From: Burkholderiales bacterium
GTDB taxonomy: Bacteria > Pseudomonadota > Gammaproteobacteria > Burkholderiales > SHXO01
Length of the DNA stretch: 23,870 nt
Direction of reading: 5' to 3'
Assembly: GCA_026125625.1 (NCBI GenBank)
Contig: JAHCKU010000006.1
Coordinates: 1 to 23,870, forward strand
Shown here: positions 14,489-22,025 of the stretch, piece after piece
Layout of the letters: the number at the start of each line of letters is the position of its first letter
Position numbering within the stretch: position 1 is the stretch's first letter
Notes under the pieces: generated by a model
The model's input: only the letters and a program-made list of their open reading frames with translations
Database searches by the model: none
What the model was told of the DNA's origin: nothing
Made by a program: the position numbers and the translations under genes

Positions 14489-17239
14489 TCAGCTCGGCTT
14501 CTTGCCCATCTTCAGCACGCCGACCAGGCTGGTCATCGCGCGATCGACCAGCGGAGCGGAATCGATCAGTGCGGCGCGGCCGGTGCGGAACTCACGCGTG
14601 AGCTGATACAGGGAATACTCCGCAACCTTGCGTCCTTGCCGGTTGACGAACAGGTAGGTGCCTTTCAGCGGACTGATGTACGACAGCCGCGCCGGGGTGC
14701 GGTTGTCGTCATCGTCGCGGAACTCGAGCCACGCGCCTTCCTTGAGCGAGCCGACCATGCGTGCGTGCTCATCGTCGCTGCCCTGGTTGCGTTCGTTGCC
14801 GCCCGTCATGCCCGGTATGTCGGTGGCTACGCCGACCACCACGCCTCTGGAGAATTCCGCGAGGTCGATTTCCTCCACCTCGATCTCGCCGTCGCCGAAG
14901 GGATTCGGGATAGTCACGGCGGAGAAGGTGGCCTCGGCTTCGGTGGGCTCCATGTCCTGGTCCTGCTCGGCGACCGGCGGGGCCTCGCCGGTCGCCGGAG
15001 CAGCTTCCGGCACAGCTTCCGGAACCACCTCTTCGAGCGCCGCGATGGCGACGTCGGTCAGCACCGGAACATCATGTTCGTCGTGCGCCTGATCGCTCGC
15101 GGTGTCCTGTGTGCTTTCGTCGGCGACGGCCGGTGCAGCGTGGGACGGCGCATGCGGCGCGACGTCGGTTGCGGGCGCTTCCTGCGCCGTGGCCGGCGCT
15201 GCGTTTCCATTGATGATGCGTGTATGGCAGCGCATCAGCTTCGCGAAGAACGTGCGCCGCGTGGCATCGTCCACGTCGATCAGTTGCATGCCGAAGTTGA
15301 GCCGCTTGAGCAGGCCGGGCAGGCGCGTGGCGAGACGGCGGCGTTCCGCCAGCGACTGCATGGGACTGACGCTCCAGATGAGCAGATCCATGGTTGCCGT
15401 GGCAGTCTTGTATGCGTCGCTGTCCGCGCCGTGCTTGGCATAGGTCACCAGCAGCAGCTTCACCCACTGCTGACTGAGGAATCGCACGATGACCGGCGGC
15501 AGCTTCCTGGAGTCGACACGCAGCTTGATCGCGTGCTGTGCGACGGCCTTGGCCAGCGCCAGCTTTTCCTTCTGCTCCACCGCCTGCGCCAGCTCGCGCG
15601 CCTGTTCCTCCGCGCGACGTACGTCCTCGCTGCCCAGGCGTTCCACTTCGGCACGCATGGCATCGAACACTTCCATGTCGTCCTGGAAGCTGTCGATCAG
15701 CTTCTGAACCAGGCCGTCCAATTGCGCGTAGAGCGGGCTGGAAGAGCCGAAGTCCTGCGGCAGTTGCAGGGCGATGTCGCCCAGGGCATCGAGCAGCTGG
15801 CGCGCAGGGTGTGTCTTCTTCGAGAAGAAGGTCTTGTCGATGAGGGCGACTTTCAGCGTCGGGATTTGCAGCCGGCCGATCAGGCCCTTCATCGCGCTCG
15901 GGATCTTGCGATCGTCGAAGATCTGATCGAACAGCATGATCACGATCTCGAGCGTCGTGCCTTCCGTCTGGCCCATGCCGCTGCCCAACGGGGTGGCCTT
16001 GAGCTCACGCAGGACGTTCGTCATCCCGGGGGCGATCAGCGTTGCTGCCAGGGGCATCGAACCGCCGCCGATGCCGCTCACGTCACCATGCTGAATGCGC
16101 GTGAGCGATTGAACCAGCTCGGCCGGATCGAGGGGCTGGCCGCCGGCGGGGACACCGGTGATGGGTGGGAAGCCGGGGATCTGCGGCGCGGGACCAGCAG
16201 GCGCAGGCAAGCCGGACCCAGGTACCACGGCGCCAGGTACGACAGTACCCGGTACGACGGCGCCCGGTACGACGGAGCCGGAAACGCCCGAGCCGGGAAT
16301 ACCGGTGCCCGGCATGATGGCACCGGGAATCATCGGCCCGGGAACCATTGGGCCAGGAACGACGGGACCGGGACGTACGTTTCCCATCAGTCCCTGGAGC
16401 AGGGCGAAGAAGTCCTGATCACCGCCTGACGGCGCGACTGCGGCATTCAGCTCTGCCTGCAGTGCCTCGGGGATCTCGGCCTTCGGCCCGAGTGCGCTGA
16501 GCGCCCCGAGTGCAGCGGCGCGGCGCACGCTGCCGTAGCGGATCTTGGGCAGGATCGCGTGCTGCACCAGGAGCGTGTTGAGATCCTTGTAGATCGAGCG
16601 GATGTCGTCGAGCACGTGATCGTCGAACATCTTCAGCAGCGTCAGGCGAATTTTCACATCGCTTTCGACGTGCTGGCAGGCGCGGCGGAAGGCGTTGCAG
16701 ATCGCTTGCGGACTGAAGGGGTTGGCCTTGCCCTGCAGTGTCGCATCCCCGAGCAGAACGCCCACGCGCTGGTCCAGGGCCACCACCTCCTCGTCGCAGT
16801 AGCGGCGCAGCTTCAACGACATTTCATTGACACGCAGGGTCTCTTCGAAGTCGTTCTCGTCCACCAGCGACAGTTCGAGCGCGGACAGATCGTCCTGCGC
16901 ATAGGTATTGGCGGAACGTTTGCCTGCCGTGGCGGCTTCGAATTCGCCCAGGAAGTGGGTGTGGAACTGCTCCTGCAGCAGCGCGCGCTGCTTGACGACG
17001 ACCTGCTTGGCCAGCGCGAACTGGTCGCGTGCCTCGCGATCACTGGCACTGCTGCTCGCCGTCCAGACTGCCTGCTCGATGTTGCTCAGCATCTGGCTGA
17101 GCGACTCGGACAGCCGCTCCAACGCGAGCTGCTGACATTCCCGCAGCAATTTCTCGAAATTGACCGCTTCTTGCGTGGGTGTTGACCGGTCGAACTCTCG
17201 CATGGGGATTACGTTGGAGACGGCTGCGTTGTTGCTCAT
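14489..17239 (-). CDS. DUF1631 family protein with elastin-like repeat
   Basis: A 916-residue, probably cytoplasmic protein with no signal peptide or membrane segment. The DUF1631 match is by recognised segments: the N-terminal helical part (LSQMLSNIEQAVWTASSSAS, CNAFRRAC), the LFDQIFDDRKIPSAMKGLI core and the C-terminal ARLSYISPLKGTYLFVN, then RQGRKV. Molecular function is not established. Residues 290 to about 365 are a low-complexity Pro-Gly-Val region. An acidic Ala/Pro/Glu-rich region lies near 690-790. The last about 110 residues form a beta-rich domain with RTPAR and GTYLFVN that loosely resembles PilZ-type c-di-GMP receptors. Start: ATG 17239, preceded by GAGGGCGAGGGT; a TTG at 17290 is less likely. 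Its leader carries a c-di-GMP riboswitch. Confidence 0.85.
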   Translation of the reverse strand: MSNNAAVSNVIPMREFDRSTPTQEAVNFEKLLRECQQLALERLSESLSQMLSNIEQAVWTASSSASDREARDQFALAKQVVVKQRALLQEQFHTHFLGEFEAATAGKRSANTYAQDDLSALELSLVDENDFEETLRVNEMSLKLRRYCDEEVVALDQRVGVLLGDATLQGKANPFSPQAICNAFRRACQHVESDVKIRLTLLKMFDDHVLDDIRSIYKDLNTLLVQHAILPKIRYGSVRRAAALGALSALGPKAEIPEALQAELNAAVAPSGGDQDFFALLQGLMGNVRPGPVVPGPMVPGPMIPGAIMPGTGIPGSGVSGSVVPGAVVPGTVVPGAVVPGSGLPAPAGPAPQIPGFPPITGVPAGGQPLDPAELVQSLTRIQHGDVSGIGGGSMPLAATLIAPGMTNVLRELKATPLGSGMGQTEGTTLEIVIMLFDQIFDDRKIPSAMKGLIGRLQIPTLKVALIDKTFFSKKTHPARQLLDALGDIALQLPQDFGSSSPLYAQLDGLVQKLIDSFQDDMEVFDAMRAEVERLGSEDVRRAEEQARELAQAVEQKEKLALAKAVAQHAIKLRVDSRKLPPVIVRFLSQQWVKLLLVTYAKHGADSDAYKTATATMDLLIWSVSPMQSLAERRRLATRLPGLLKRLNFGMQLIDVDDATRRTFFAKLMRCHTRIINGNAAPATAQEAPATDVAPHAPSHAAPAVADESTQDTASDQAHDEHDVPVLTDVAIAALEEVVPEAVPEAAPATGEAPPVAEQDQDMEPTEAEATFSAVTIPNPFGDGEIEVEEIDLAEFSRGVVVGVATDIPGMTGGNERNQGSDDEHARMVGSLKEGAWLEFRDDDDNRTPARLSYISPLKGTYLFVNRQGRKVAEYSLYQLTREFRTGRAALIDSAPLVDRAMTSLVGVLKMGKKPS
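16150..16376 (-). repeat. Elastin-like VPG repeat region within the DUF1631 gene
   Basis: The gene encodes a run of degenerate four- to five-residue units of the form (V/I/M)-(V/M)-P-G-x (PGPVVPGPMVPGPMIPG, then SVVPGAVVPGTVVPGAVVPG) over residues 290 to about 365. At DNA level this appears as repeated GGTACGACGGCGCC-like units near 16220-16275. The frame is preserved throughout. It is probably a flexible linker whose copy number may vary between strains. Confidence 0.85.
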
Positions 17240-17331
17240 ACCCTCGCCCTCAAAAACGTCGGCGGTTGCCACCGGCCCTGGAGGCGGCAAGGATGCGGAA
17301 GGCTGAAGGGTGGGACCCGCAGGGGTCTCCT

Positions 17332-17417
17332 GCCACTTGGCGGTCCCGCCGTCCTAGAGCCAGGCTCCTTAGACCGGTGACTTTGCGTCCCCACCTTTCG
17401 GTGGGTTTGCCCTTATC
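17332..17417 (-). ncRNA. Cyclic-di-GMP-I (GEMM-I) riboswitch
   Basis: Read on the - strand, the segment contains the class-I c-di-GMP aptamer landmarks in order. AAGGGCAAACC is followed by a perfect P2 stem, CCCACC-GAAA-GGTGGG, with its GNRA tetraloop. Then come the highly conserved GGGACGCAAAG, a CCGGTCTAAGG receptor side, and the 3' strand AGGACGGCGGGACCGCC, which parallels the GGTAGCGGGGTTACC end of the Vibrio Vc2 aptamer. It lies about 95 bases upstream of the DUF1631 ATG on the same strand, as a cis-regulator should. Downstream, GGTCCC (17312-17317) can pair with GGGACC (17342-17347) of the aptamer 3' strand, a possible switching structure without a T-tract. Confidence 0.93.
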
Positions 17418-17498
17418 AATTGACAAAGTCGCTACTGCTGATGCATTGCGACCCGAGCGTGCCGGTCAGATTGCTGGTACGGCTCAGTCGCTAACGTT

Positions 17499-17524
17499 AT
17501 ATCGTCCAGCCGGGGCGAACTTTA
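17499..17524 (-). promoter_or_regulatory. Sigma28 (FliA)-like promoter candidate
   Basis: On the - strand TAAAGTTC (17524-17517) is followed after 10 bases by GACGATAT (17506-17499). The flagellar sigma consensus is TAAAGTTT-N11-GCCGATAA, so both boxes match well but the spacer is one base short. It points into the c-di-GMP riboswitch about 80 bases downstream. A TATAAC overlapping the second box could instead serve as a sigma70 -10, but its -35 is poor. Confidence 0.4.
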
Positions 17525-17553
17525 AGGAGGTGCTGCACGAATTTCGCAGTGCG

Positions 17554-17586
17554 CGTTCAGAGCTTTCCCTAGGTAAGCTCTGAACG
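17554..17586. terminator. 12-bp hairpin downstream of the lipoprotein gene
   Basis: CGTTCAGAGCTT (17554-17565) and AAGCTCTGAACG (17575-17586) form a perfect 12-bp stem with a 9-base loop. It follows the - strand lipoprotein stop (17613) by 26 bases, so it probably ends the M48-phhB-lipoprotein transcript. There is no T-tract, so termination may be weak or the hairpin may mainly protect the 3' end. The rest of 17240-17612 holds the riboswitch and promoter candidate; no gene was seen there. Confidence 0.5.
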
Positions 17587-17612
17587 ACTATCGCGCTGCG
17601 CTCAGCGCTTCT

Positions 17613-17987
17613 CTAGGAAGAAGGCTGTACCGGCGGGACGTCGCCGGCCTTGTGCCACAGCGTCGGGTCCATCGACAATTCCTGCTTGCGCAGCTTCATG
17701 GCGCCACGCGGGTCGCCGCCGCGCGGGTCGGCATTCTTGACCTGCTCGAATCTCCTCAACGCATCGTCCAGCGCCGCTTCGTCGAGCACGTAGCCCTTGG
17801 CCTGCATGCACGCGGCGAACGTCTGCGCACGCTCGGTCAGGCGCGCCAGTCGTTGCGCTTCGTTTCCACCGATGAAGCGCGATGGCGGCATGCACGCCTG
17901 CACTTCCGGGGGCGGCTCCGGCCGCCGGCTGGCGCATGCAGCCAGCGCGAGCGCGAGCGCCAACAGCAGGCCGTGGCGTGCGGTCAT
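17613..17987 (-). CDS. Small putative lipoprotein of unknown function
   Basis: A 124-residue protein with a lipoprotein signal: MTARHGLLLALALALAAC, lipobox LAAC with the acylated Cys at residue 18, followed by ASRRPEPPPEVQ. The mature part contains ERAQTFAACMQAKGYVLDE, a pattern seen in many small proteobacterial envelope proteins, and two further Cys (32 and 60) that could form a disulphide. Start: the ATG overlaps the phhB stop as ATGA, so it is translationally coupled to phhB. The longer open frame upstream (to 18290) is a shadow of phhB. Residue 19 is Ala, not Asp, which favours outer-membrane sorting. No specific function is recognised. Confidence 0.8.
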   Translation of the reverse strand: MTARHGLLLALALALAACASRRPEPPPEVQACMPPSRFIGGNEAQRLARLTERAQTFAACMQAKGYVLDEAALDDALRRFEQVKNADPRGGDPRGAMKLRKQELSMDPTLWHKAGDVPPVQPSS

Positions 17988-18325
17988 AGATCGAACAGCG
18001 CGTCGATCTTGGCCGCGCAAATGAAGTCGTTGTCCGACAGACCCTTGATCGCGTGTGTGAGGTAGCTCACCTTGCACTGGTTGTAGCCGACCAGCAGATC
18101 CGGATGATGGTCTTCCCGGTGCGAGATCCATGCCGTGGCGTTCACGAAGGCCTGCGTCTCGTAGTAGTTGGCGAAACGATAGGTCTTGGTGATGGTGCCG
18201 TTCTCCAGCGTCCAGCCGCTGAGCCCCTTGAGCAGAGGTTCGATCTGCGCGGGCAGGAGCGGTGCCACGCCACCTTCGCACGGCGCACACTTTCTTCGGC
18301 GCAGACTCCTGGCGATGTCGTTCAT
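17984..18325 (-). CDS. phhB: Pterin-4a-carbinolamine dehydratase PhhB
   Basis: Dehydrates 4a-hydroxytetrahydrobiopterin, recycling the pterin cofactor of phenylalanine hydroxylase (EC 4.2.1.96). It has 113 residues. The catalytic motif is EDHHPDLLVGY with H73, H74 and P75, and the N-terminus carries the proteobacterial KCAPCEGGV segment. The start ATG at 18325 matches the family N-terminus and overlaps the upstream peptidase stop as ATGA; the stop overlaps the lipoprotein ATG in the same way. No phenylalanine hydroxylase gene is visible, so the partner must be elsewhere, or the protein may serve another pterin, as proposed for some orphan members. Confidence 0.93.
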   Translation of the reverse strand: MNDIARSLRRRKCAPCEGGVAPLLPAQIEPLLKGLSGWTLENGTITKTYRFANYYETQAFVNATAWISHREDHHPDLLVGYNQCKVSYLTHAIKGLSDNDFICAAKIDALFDL

Positions 18326-19593
18326 GTCGGTGTTTCCCTTAGATTGCCCGGACCCAGCGTCTGCAGCCGCTCGATACGGATGCGGGCCGGTGGGTGCGAG
18401 TCGTAGAACGCGGAATGCACGGGGTCGGGTGTCAAGGTCGAAGCATTGTCCTTGTACAGCTTGACCAGGGCGCTCACCAGCTCGCGCGCCGAGCTGTAGC
18501 GTGCGGCGTAGGCATCGGCTTCGAATTCGTGCTTGCGCGAATAGCTGGCTGCCAATGGATTGAGAAGAAACGTGAACACCGGCACCACCAGCATGAACAG
18601 GACCAGCGCCATGGCGTCGCTGGCCGGGTAGCTCACGCCCAGCCCCTGATAGAACCAGGCCTCGTCCTTGACCCAGCCCAGCAGCGCCAGAAAAGCGAGA
18701 CTGACCACGAATGTCCACGCCATCCGGCGTATCACGTGATTGAGCTTGAAGTGACCGAGCTCGTGCGCGAGGACGGCTTCGATCTCGCTTTCGTTCAGGC
18801 GGGCGATGAGGGTGTCGAAGAAAACAATGCGCTTGGTCTTGCCGAAGCCGGTGAAGTAGGCGTTGCCGTGGCTGCTGCGCCTCGATCCGTCCATCACGAA
18901 CAGCCCGCTGGAACGGAACCCGCACTTGGCGAGCAGTTGTTCGATGCGCGACTTCAGCGATCCCTCCTGCATGGGAGAGAACTTGTTGAACAGCGGCGCG
19001 ATGAACGCCGGGTAGACGGCGAGCACGAGCACGCTGAAGGCGATCCATACCAGCCAGACGTAGAGCCACCACAGCGCGCCCATGGCCTGCATCAGCCACA
19101 GCACCACCAGGATGAGCGGCAGGCCGAGCGCGGCGGCGAGCACGCTCTGCTTGATCAGATCACCGGCCCACATCGCCCGCGTCATCTTGTTGAAGCCGAA
19201 ACGCGACTCGATGGAGAAAGTGCGGTAGTAGCTCAAAGGCAGATCCACCGCGGAGGTGACCAGGGTGAACAGCGCGATCAGCGCGGTGCCTTGCAGCAGC
19301 GGACTGTCGAACCATCCGCGTGCCACCGAGTCCAGCCATTGCAGCAGCCCGCCGAAGGTGAGCACCAGCAGCATTGCCCAGTCCACCATCGAGTGCAGCA
19401 CGCCGAAGCGGGTGCGGGTGCTGCTGTAGTCGGCTGCCTTTTGATGCGCGGCGAGGCTGATCTCGTCGGCGAACTCCCTCGGTACGGATTGCCGATGCTG
19501 CATGATGTGGTGTACGTGACGGCGCGCCAGCCACAGGCGCACGCCGGCAGCAAGTGCGAGGGCGAGCAGAAAGGCTGCGGTGAAGTCGTTCAT
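18322..19593 (-). CDS. M48 family (Ste24-like) integral-membrane zinc metallopeptidase
   Basis: A 423-residue peptidase of the CAAX-prenyl-protease-1/Ste24 type. The zinc motif HELGH is at 277-281 (VLAHELGHFKLNH), with the third ligand in HEFEADAYA (E356) and the typical SIESRFGFN segment at about 127-135. About seven hydrophobic segments surround the active site (for example 5-22, 68-88, 102-120, 150-170, 173-195, 292-308, 325-347). Bacteria lack CAAX prenylation, so the substrate is probably misfolded or regulatory membrane proteins. It is first of three overlapping genes (peptidase, phhB, lipoprotein) and divergent from orn. Confidence 0.92.
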   Translation of the reverse strand: MNDFTAAFLLALALAAGVRLWLARRHVHHIMQHRQSVPREFADEISLAAHQKAADYSSTRTRFGVLHSMVDWAMLLVLTFGGLLQWLDSVARGWFDSPLLQGTALIALFTLVTSAVDLPLSYYRTFSIESRFGFNKMTRAMWAGDLIKQSVLAAALGLPLILVVLWLMQAMGALWWLYVWLVWIAFSVLVLAVYPAFIAPLFNKFSPMQEGSLKSRIEQLLAKCGFRSSGLFVMDGSRRSSHGNAYFTGFGKTKRIVFFDTLIARLNESEIEAVLAHELGHFKLNHVIRRMAWTFVVSLAFLALLGWVKDEAWFYQGLGVSYPASDAMALVLFMLVVPVFTFLLNPLAASYSRKHEFEADAYAARYSSARELVSALVKLYKDNASTLTPDPVHSAFYDSHPPARIRIERLQTLGPGNLRETPT

Positions 19594-19669
19594 GGGCGCT
19601 GGTGCGGCGGCACGATCATGGGATCACGACCTTGTGACACAATGGCCGCTTCGGAATTCCTTGAAAATT

Positions 19670-20215
19670 ATGGCACAGGACAGCAGCCGTCTGATCTGGA
19701 TCGACATGGAGATGAGCGGGCTCAGGCCCGACTCGGATGTCATCCTGGAAGTTGGGCTGGTCGTCACCGACCAGAATCTCGTCGTCGTAGCGGAAGCACC
19801 TGTCCTGGTCGTGCACCAGAGCGACCAGGTGCTCGCGGGCATGGATGCATGGAATCAGGCCACGCACGCCAGGACCGGGCTGGTCGAGCGCGTGCGCAGC
19901 TCCACGCTGGACGAGGCCGCCGTGGAGAGCCGGATGCTGACTTTCCTGGAAGCGCTGGTGCCCTCCGGCGCATCGCCCATGTGCGGCAATTCCATCTGTC
20001 AGGACCGGCGCTTTCTGGCGCGCTACATGCCCGGCCTCGAAGCCTACTTCCATTACCGCAATCTCGATGTCAGCACCATCAAGGAGCTCGCGCGCCGCTG
20101 GAAGCCGGACGTGCTGACCGGCCTGACCAAGCAGGGACGGCACGAGGCGCTGGCCGACATCTACGAGTCGATCGAGGAGCTGCGCTACTACCGGCAGCAC
20201 TTTCTCAAGCTGTGA
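19670..20215 (+). CDS. orn: Oligoribonuclease Orn
   Basis: DEDDh 3'-5' exonuclease that degrades RNA dinucleotides, including pGpG, the breakdown product of cyclic-di-GMP. It has 181 residues. All catalytic positions are seen: D12 and E14 (WIDMEMSGL), D112 (CQDRRF), H158 and D163 (GRHEALADI). The family segment THARTGLVERV is also present. Start: ATG 19670 at the family N-terminus (MAQDSSRLIWIDMEMSG); the frame extends to 19580 but without homology. It diverges from the M48 gene across a 76-base spacer and converges with pgi 30 bases downstream. Its role in c-di-GMP turnover is worth noting because a c-di-GMP riboswitch lies about 2.3 kb away, but a direct link is not implied. Confidence 0.97.
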   Translation: MAQDSSRLIWIDMEMSGLRPDSDVILEVGLVVTDQNLVVVAEAPVLVVHQSDQVLAGMDAWNQATHARTGLVERVRSSTLDEAAVESRMLTFLEALVPSGASPMCGNSICQDRRFLARYMPGLEAYFHYRNLDVSTIKELARRWKPDVLTGLTKQGRHEALADIYESIEELRYYRQHFLKL

Positions 20216-20245
20216 GGGATCGCCGCACGGCGGCCGCGCTTGCGG

Positions 20246-21889
20246 CTATCCCGGATCGAGTGCGCGCCGGATGAGCCCGCTGGTGGATGCATCCTGAGCG
20301 GCGGCCGGCGTGCCGTCGCGCAGATCTTTCAGGATGCGCCCGGCCAGCTGCTTGCCCAGCTCCACGCCCCACTGGTCGAACGAGTTCACGTTCCAGATCG
20401 AGCCCTGCACGAATACCTTGTGCTCGTACAGTGCGATCAGCGCACCCAGGGTGTGCGGGGTCAGCCTGGAGAGAAGCAGCGTGCTGCTGGGGCGGTTTCC
20501 CGGGAAGATCTTGTGCGGGGCCAGCCGCTCGATCTCTGCCGGGCTCATGCCTTGTGACTGCAGCTCCGCGCGCGCCTCTTCCTGTGTCTTCCCCCACATC
20601 AGCGCCTGGCTCTGCGCCAGGCAATTGGCCACCAGCATGCGGTGATGATCACCCAGCGGGTAGTGGGACTGCAGCGGAAGGATGAAGTCGCAGGGCGTCC
20701 AGTCGGTACCCTGATGCAGGTGCTGGAAGAATGCGTGCTGGCCGTTGGTTCCCGGTTCACCCCAGATCACCGGGCCGGTCTCATAGGTGATGGATCGGCC
20801 CTGCAGATCCACGCTCTTGCCGTTGCTCTCCATGTCCAGCTGCTGCAGATGCGCGGTGAAACGATGCAGGCCCTGGTCGTAGGGCAGCACGGCGTGCGTC
20901 GCGGTGCCCCAGAAGTTGCGATACCAGATGCCGAGCAGGCCCAGGATCATCGGCAGGTTGTGCGTCGGCGCGCTCGCGCGAAAATGCGCGTCCATCGCAT
21001 GCGCGCCGTCGAGCAGCGCATCGAAGTTGTCCATGCCCACGTACAAGGCGATGGACAGGCCGATCGCGGACCACAGGGAGTAGCGTCCGCCGACCCAGTC
21101 CCAGAATTCGAATACGTGCGCGTCGGGGATACCGAACGCTGCCGTCCCTTTCAGGTTGGTCGAAACCGCGGCGAAGTGCTGGGCGACCGCAGCTTCGCTG
21201 CCCAGCCCGGCCACCAGCCAGGCGCGTGCGCTATGGGCATTGGCCAGTGTTTCCTGGGTGGTGAAGGTCTTGGAGGCGACGATGAACAGCGTGGTGCGCG
21301 GATCGAGCCGCTTGAGCAGGCGGCCCAGATGTGCGCCGTCGACGTTGGAGACGAAATGCACACGCAGATCGGGACGCGAGTACGGCTCGAGCGCCTCGCA
21401 CGCCATGAGCGGCCCGAGATCGGAACCGCCGATGCCGAGATTGACCACGTCACGGATCGCCAGGCCGGTATGGCCCAGGATGCGGCCGTCACGGATGCCT
21501 TCGGAGAAATCACGCATCTGCTGCAGCACGCGCCGCACCGCGGGCATGACGTCGATACCGTCGACCAGGATCGACGTGCCTGCGCGATTGCGCAGCGCCG
21601 TGTGCAGCACCGCGCGCTGTTCCGTGGTGTTGATCGGCGCACCAGCGAACATGTCTGCGCGGTGTCGGTTCAATCCGGTTTGTTGCGCCAGTTCCAGCAG
21701 CAGTGTCAGGGTGTCCTCGCGAATGCGATGCTTCGAGTAGTCGAGGAACAGCCCGGCAGCCTCCACCGAGAATCGTTCGAACCGTTTGGGATCGGCCGCG
21801 AACAGCTCGCGCAGGTGGCATCCGGCGAGATCACGCTGATGCGTGTGCAAGGTCTGCCATGCGGGCAACTCGGTAGGTGGTGCTTGCAT
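20246..21889 (-). CDS. pgi: Glucose-6-phosphate isomerase
   Basis: Interconverts glucose-6-phosphate and fructose-6-phosphate (EC 5.3.1.9) in the cytoplasm. It has 547 residues, the normal length for this long-form class. Both family signatures are present, VGGRYSLWSAIGLSIAL and GSIWNVNSFDQWGVELGK, plus LGIGGSDLGP and VASKTFTTQET in the sugar-phosphate-binding part and NGQHAFFQ, which holds the catalytic His. Start: ATG 21889 (MQAPPTELPAWQTL). The frame is open to 22060, but that part spans the phasin terminator and is not protein-like. TGCTAAAAG about 35 bases upstream on the - strand may be a -10; no clear -35 was seen. Confidence 0.96.
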   Translation of the reverse strand: MQAPPTELPAWQTLHTHQRDLAGCHLRELFAADPKRFERFSVEAAGLFLDYSKHRIREDTLTLLLELAQQTGLNRHRADMFAGAPINTTEQRAVLHTALRNRAGTSILVDGIDVMPAVRRVLQQMRDFSEGIRDGRILGHTGLAIRDVVNLGIGGSDLGPLMACEALEPYSRPDLRVHFVSNVDGAHLGRLLKRLDPRTTLFIVASKTFTTQETLANAHSARAWLVAGLGSEAAVAQHFAAVSTNLKGTAAFGIPDAHVFEFWDWVGGRYSLWSAIGLSIALYVGMDNFDALLDGAHAMDAHFRASAPTHNLPMILGLLGIWYRNFWGTATHAVLPYDQGLHRFTAHLQQLDMESNGKSVDLQGRSITYETGPVIWGEPGTNGQHAFFQHLHQGTDWTPCDFILPLQSHYPLGDHHRMLVANCLAQSQALMWGKTQEEARAELQSQGMSPAEIERLAPHKIFPGNRPSSTLLLSRLTPHTLGALIALYEHKVFVQGSIWNVNSFDQWGVELGKQLAGRILKDLRDGTPAAAQDASTSGLIRRALDPG

Positions 21890-21960
21890 GCCGCCGGCTC
21901 CCGAAGAGTGAAACGCGTCTTTTAGCACAGTCGGCGGCTGTGGTTCGTTTTGAAGCTGCC

Positions 21961-21987
21961 AAACAAAAAGCCCCCTTGCGGGGGCTT
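21961..21987 (-). terminator. Rho-independent terminator of the phasin gene
   Basis: An 8-bp perfect stem, AAGCCCCC (21968-21975) and GGGGGCTT (21980-21987), with a 4-base loop. On the - strand it is followed by TTTTTGTTT (21969-21961). It lies 39 bases beyond the phasin stop and insulates pgi from phasin transcription. Confidence 0.93.
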
Positions 21988-22025
21988 CTCGGTCGGCGCG
22001 TTCGCGGCGCCTGTATATGGCTCGG

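Noticed and set aside
14423..16429. Long + strand frame (668 codons) opposite the DUF1631 gene
   Set aside because: Antisense shadow; it ends in runs such as GARYDGARYDG produced by the antisense of the VPG repeats.
17521..17537. TAAGGAGGTGCTGCACG, whose complement contains CACCTCCTTA like the 16S rRNA 3' end
   Set aside because: Only about 10 bases match and no further rRNA sequence flanks it; probably chance. No start codon follows at a useful distance on the + strand either.
19594..19669. Promoter elements in the M48-orn divergent spacer
   Set aside because: A promoter is expected here, but no -35/-10 pair with acceptable match and spacing could be defended.
18394..20274. Long + strand frame (626 codons) across the M48 gene and orn
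   Set aside because: It overlaps two well-recognised genes, one antisense and one in another frame, and has Gln/His-rich shadow composition.
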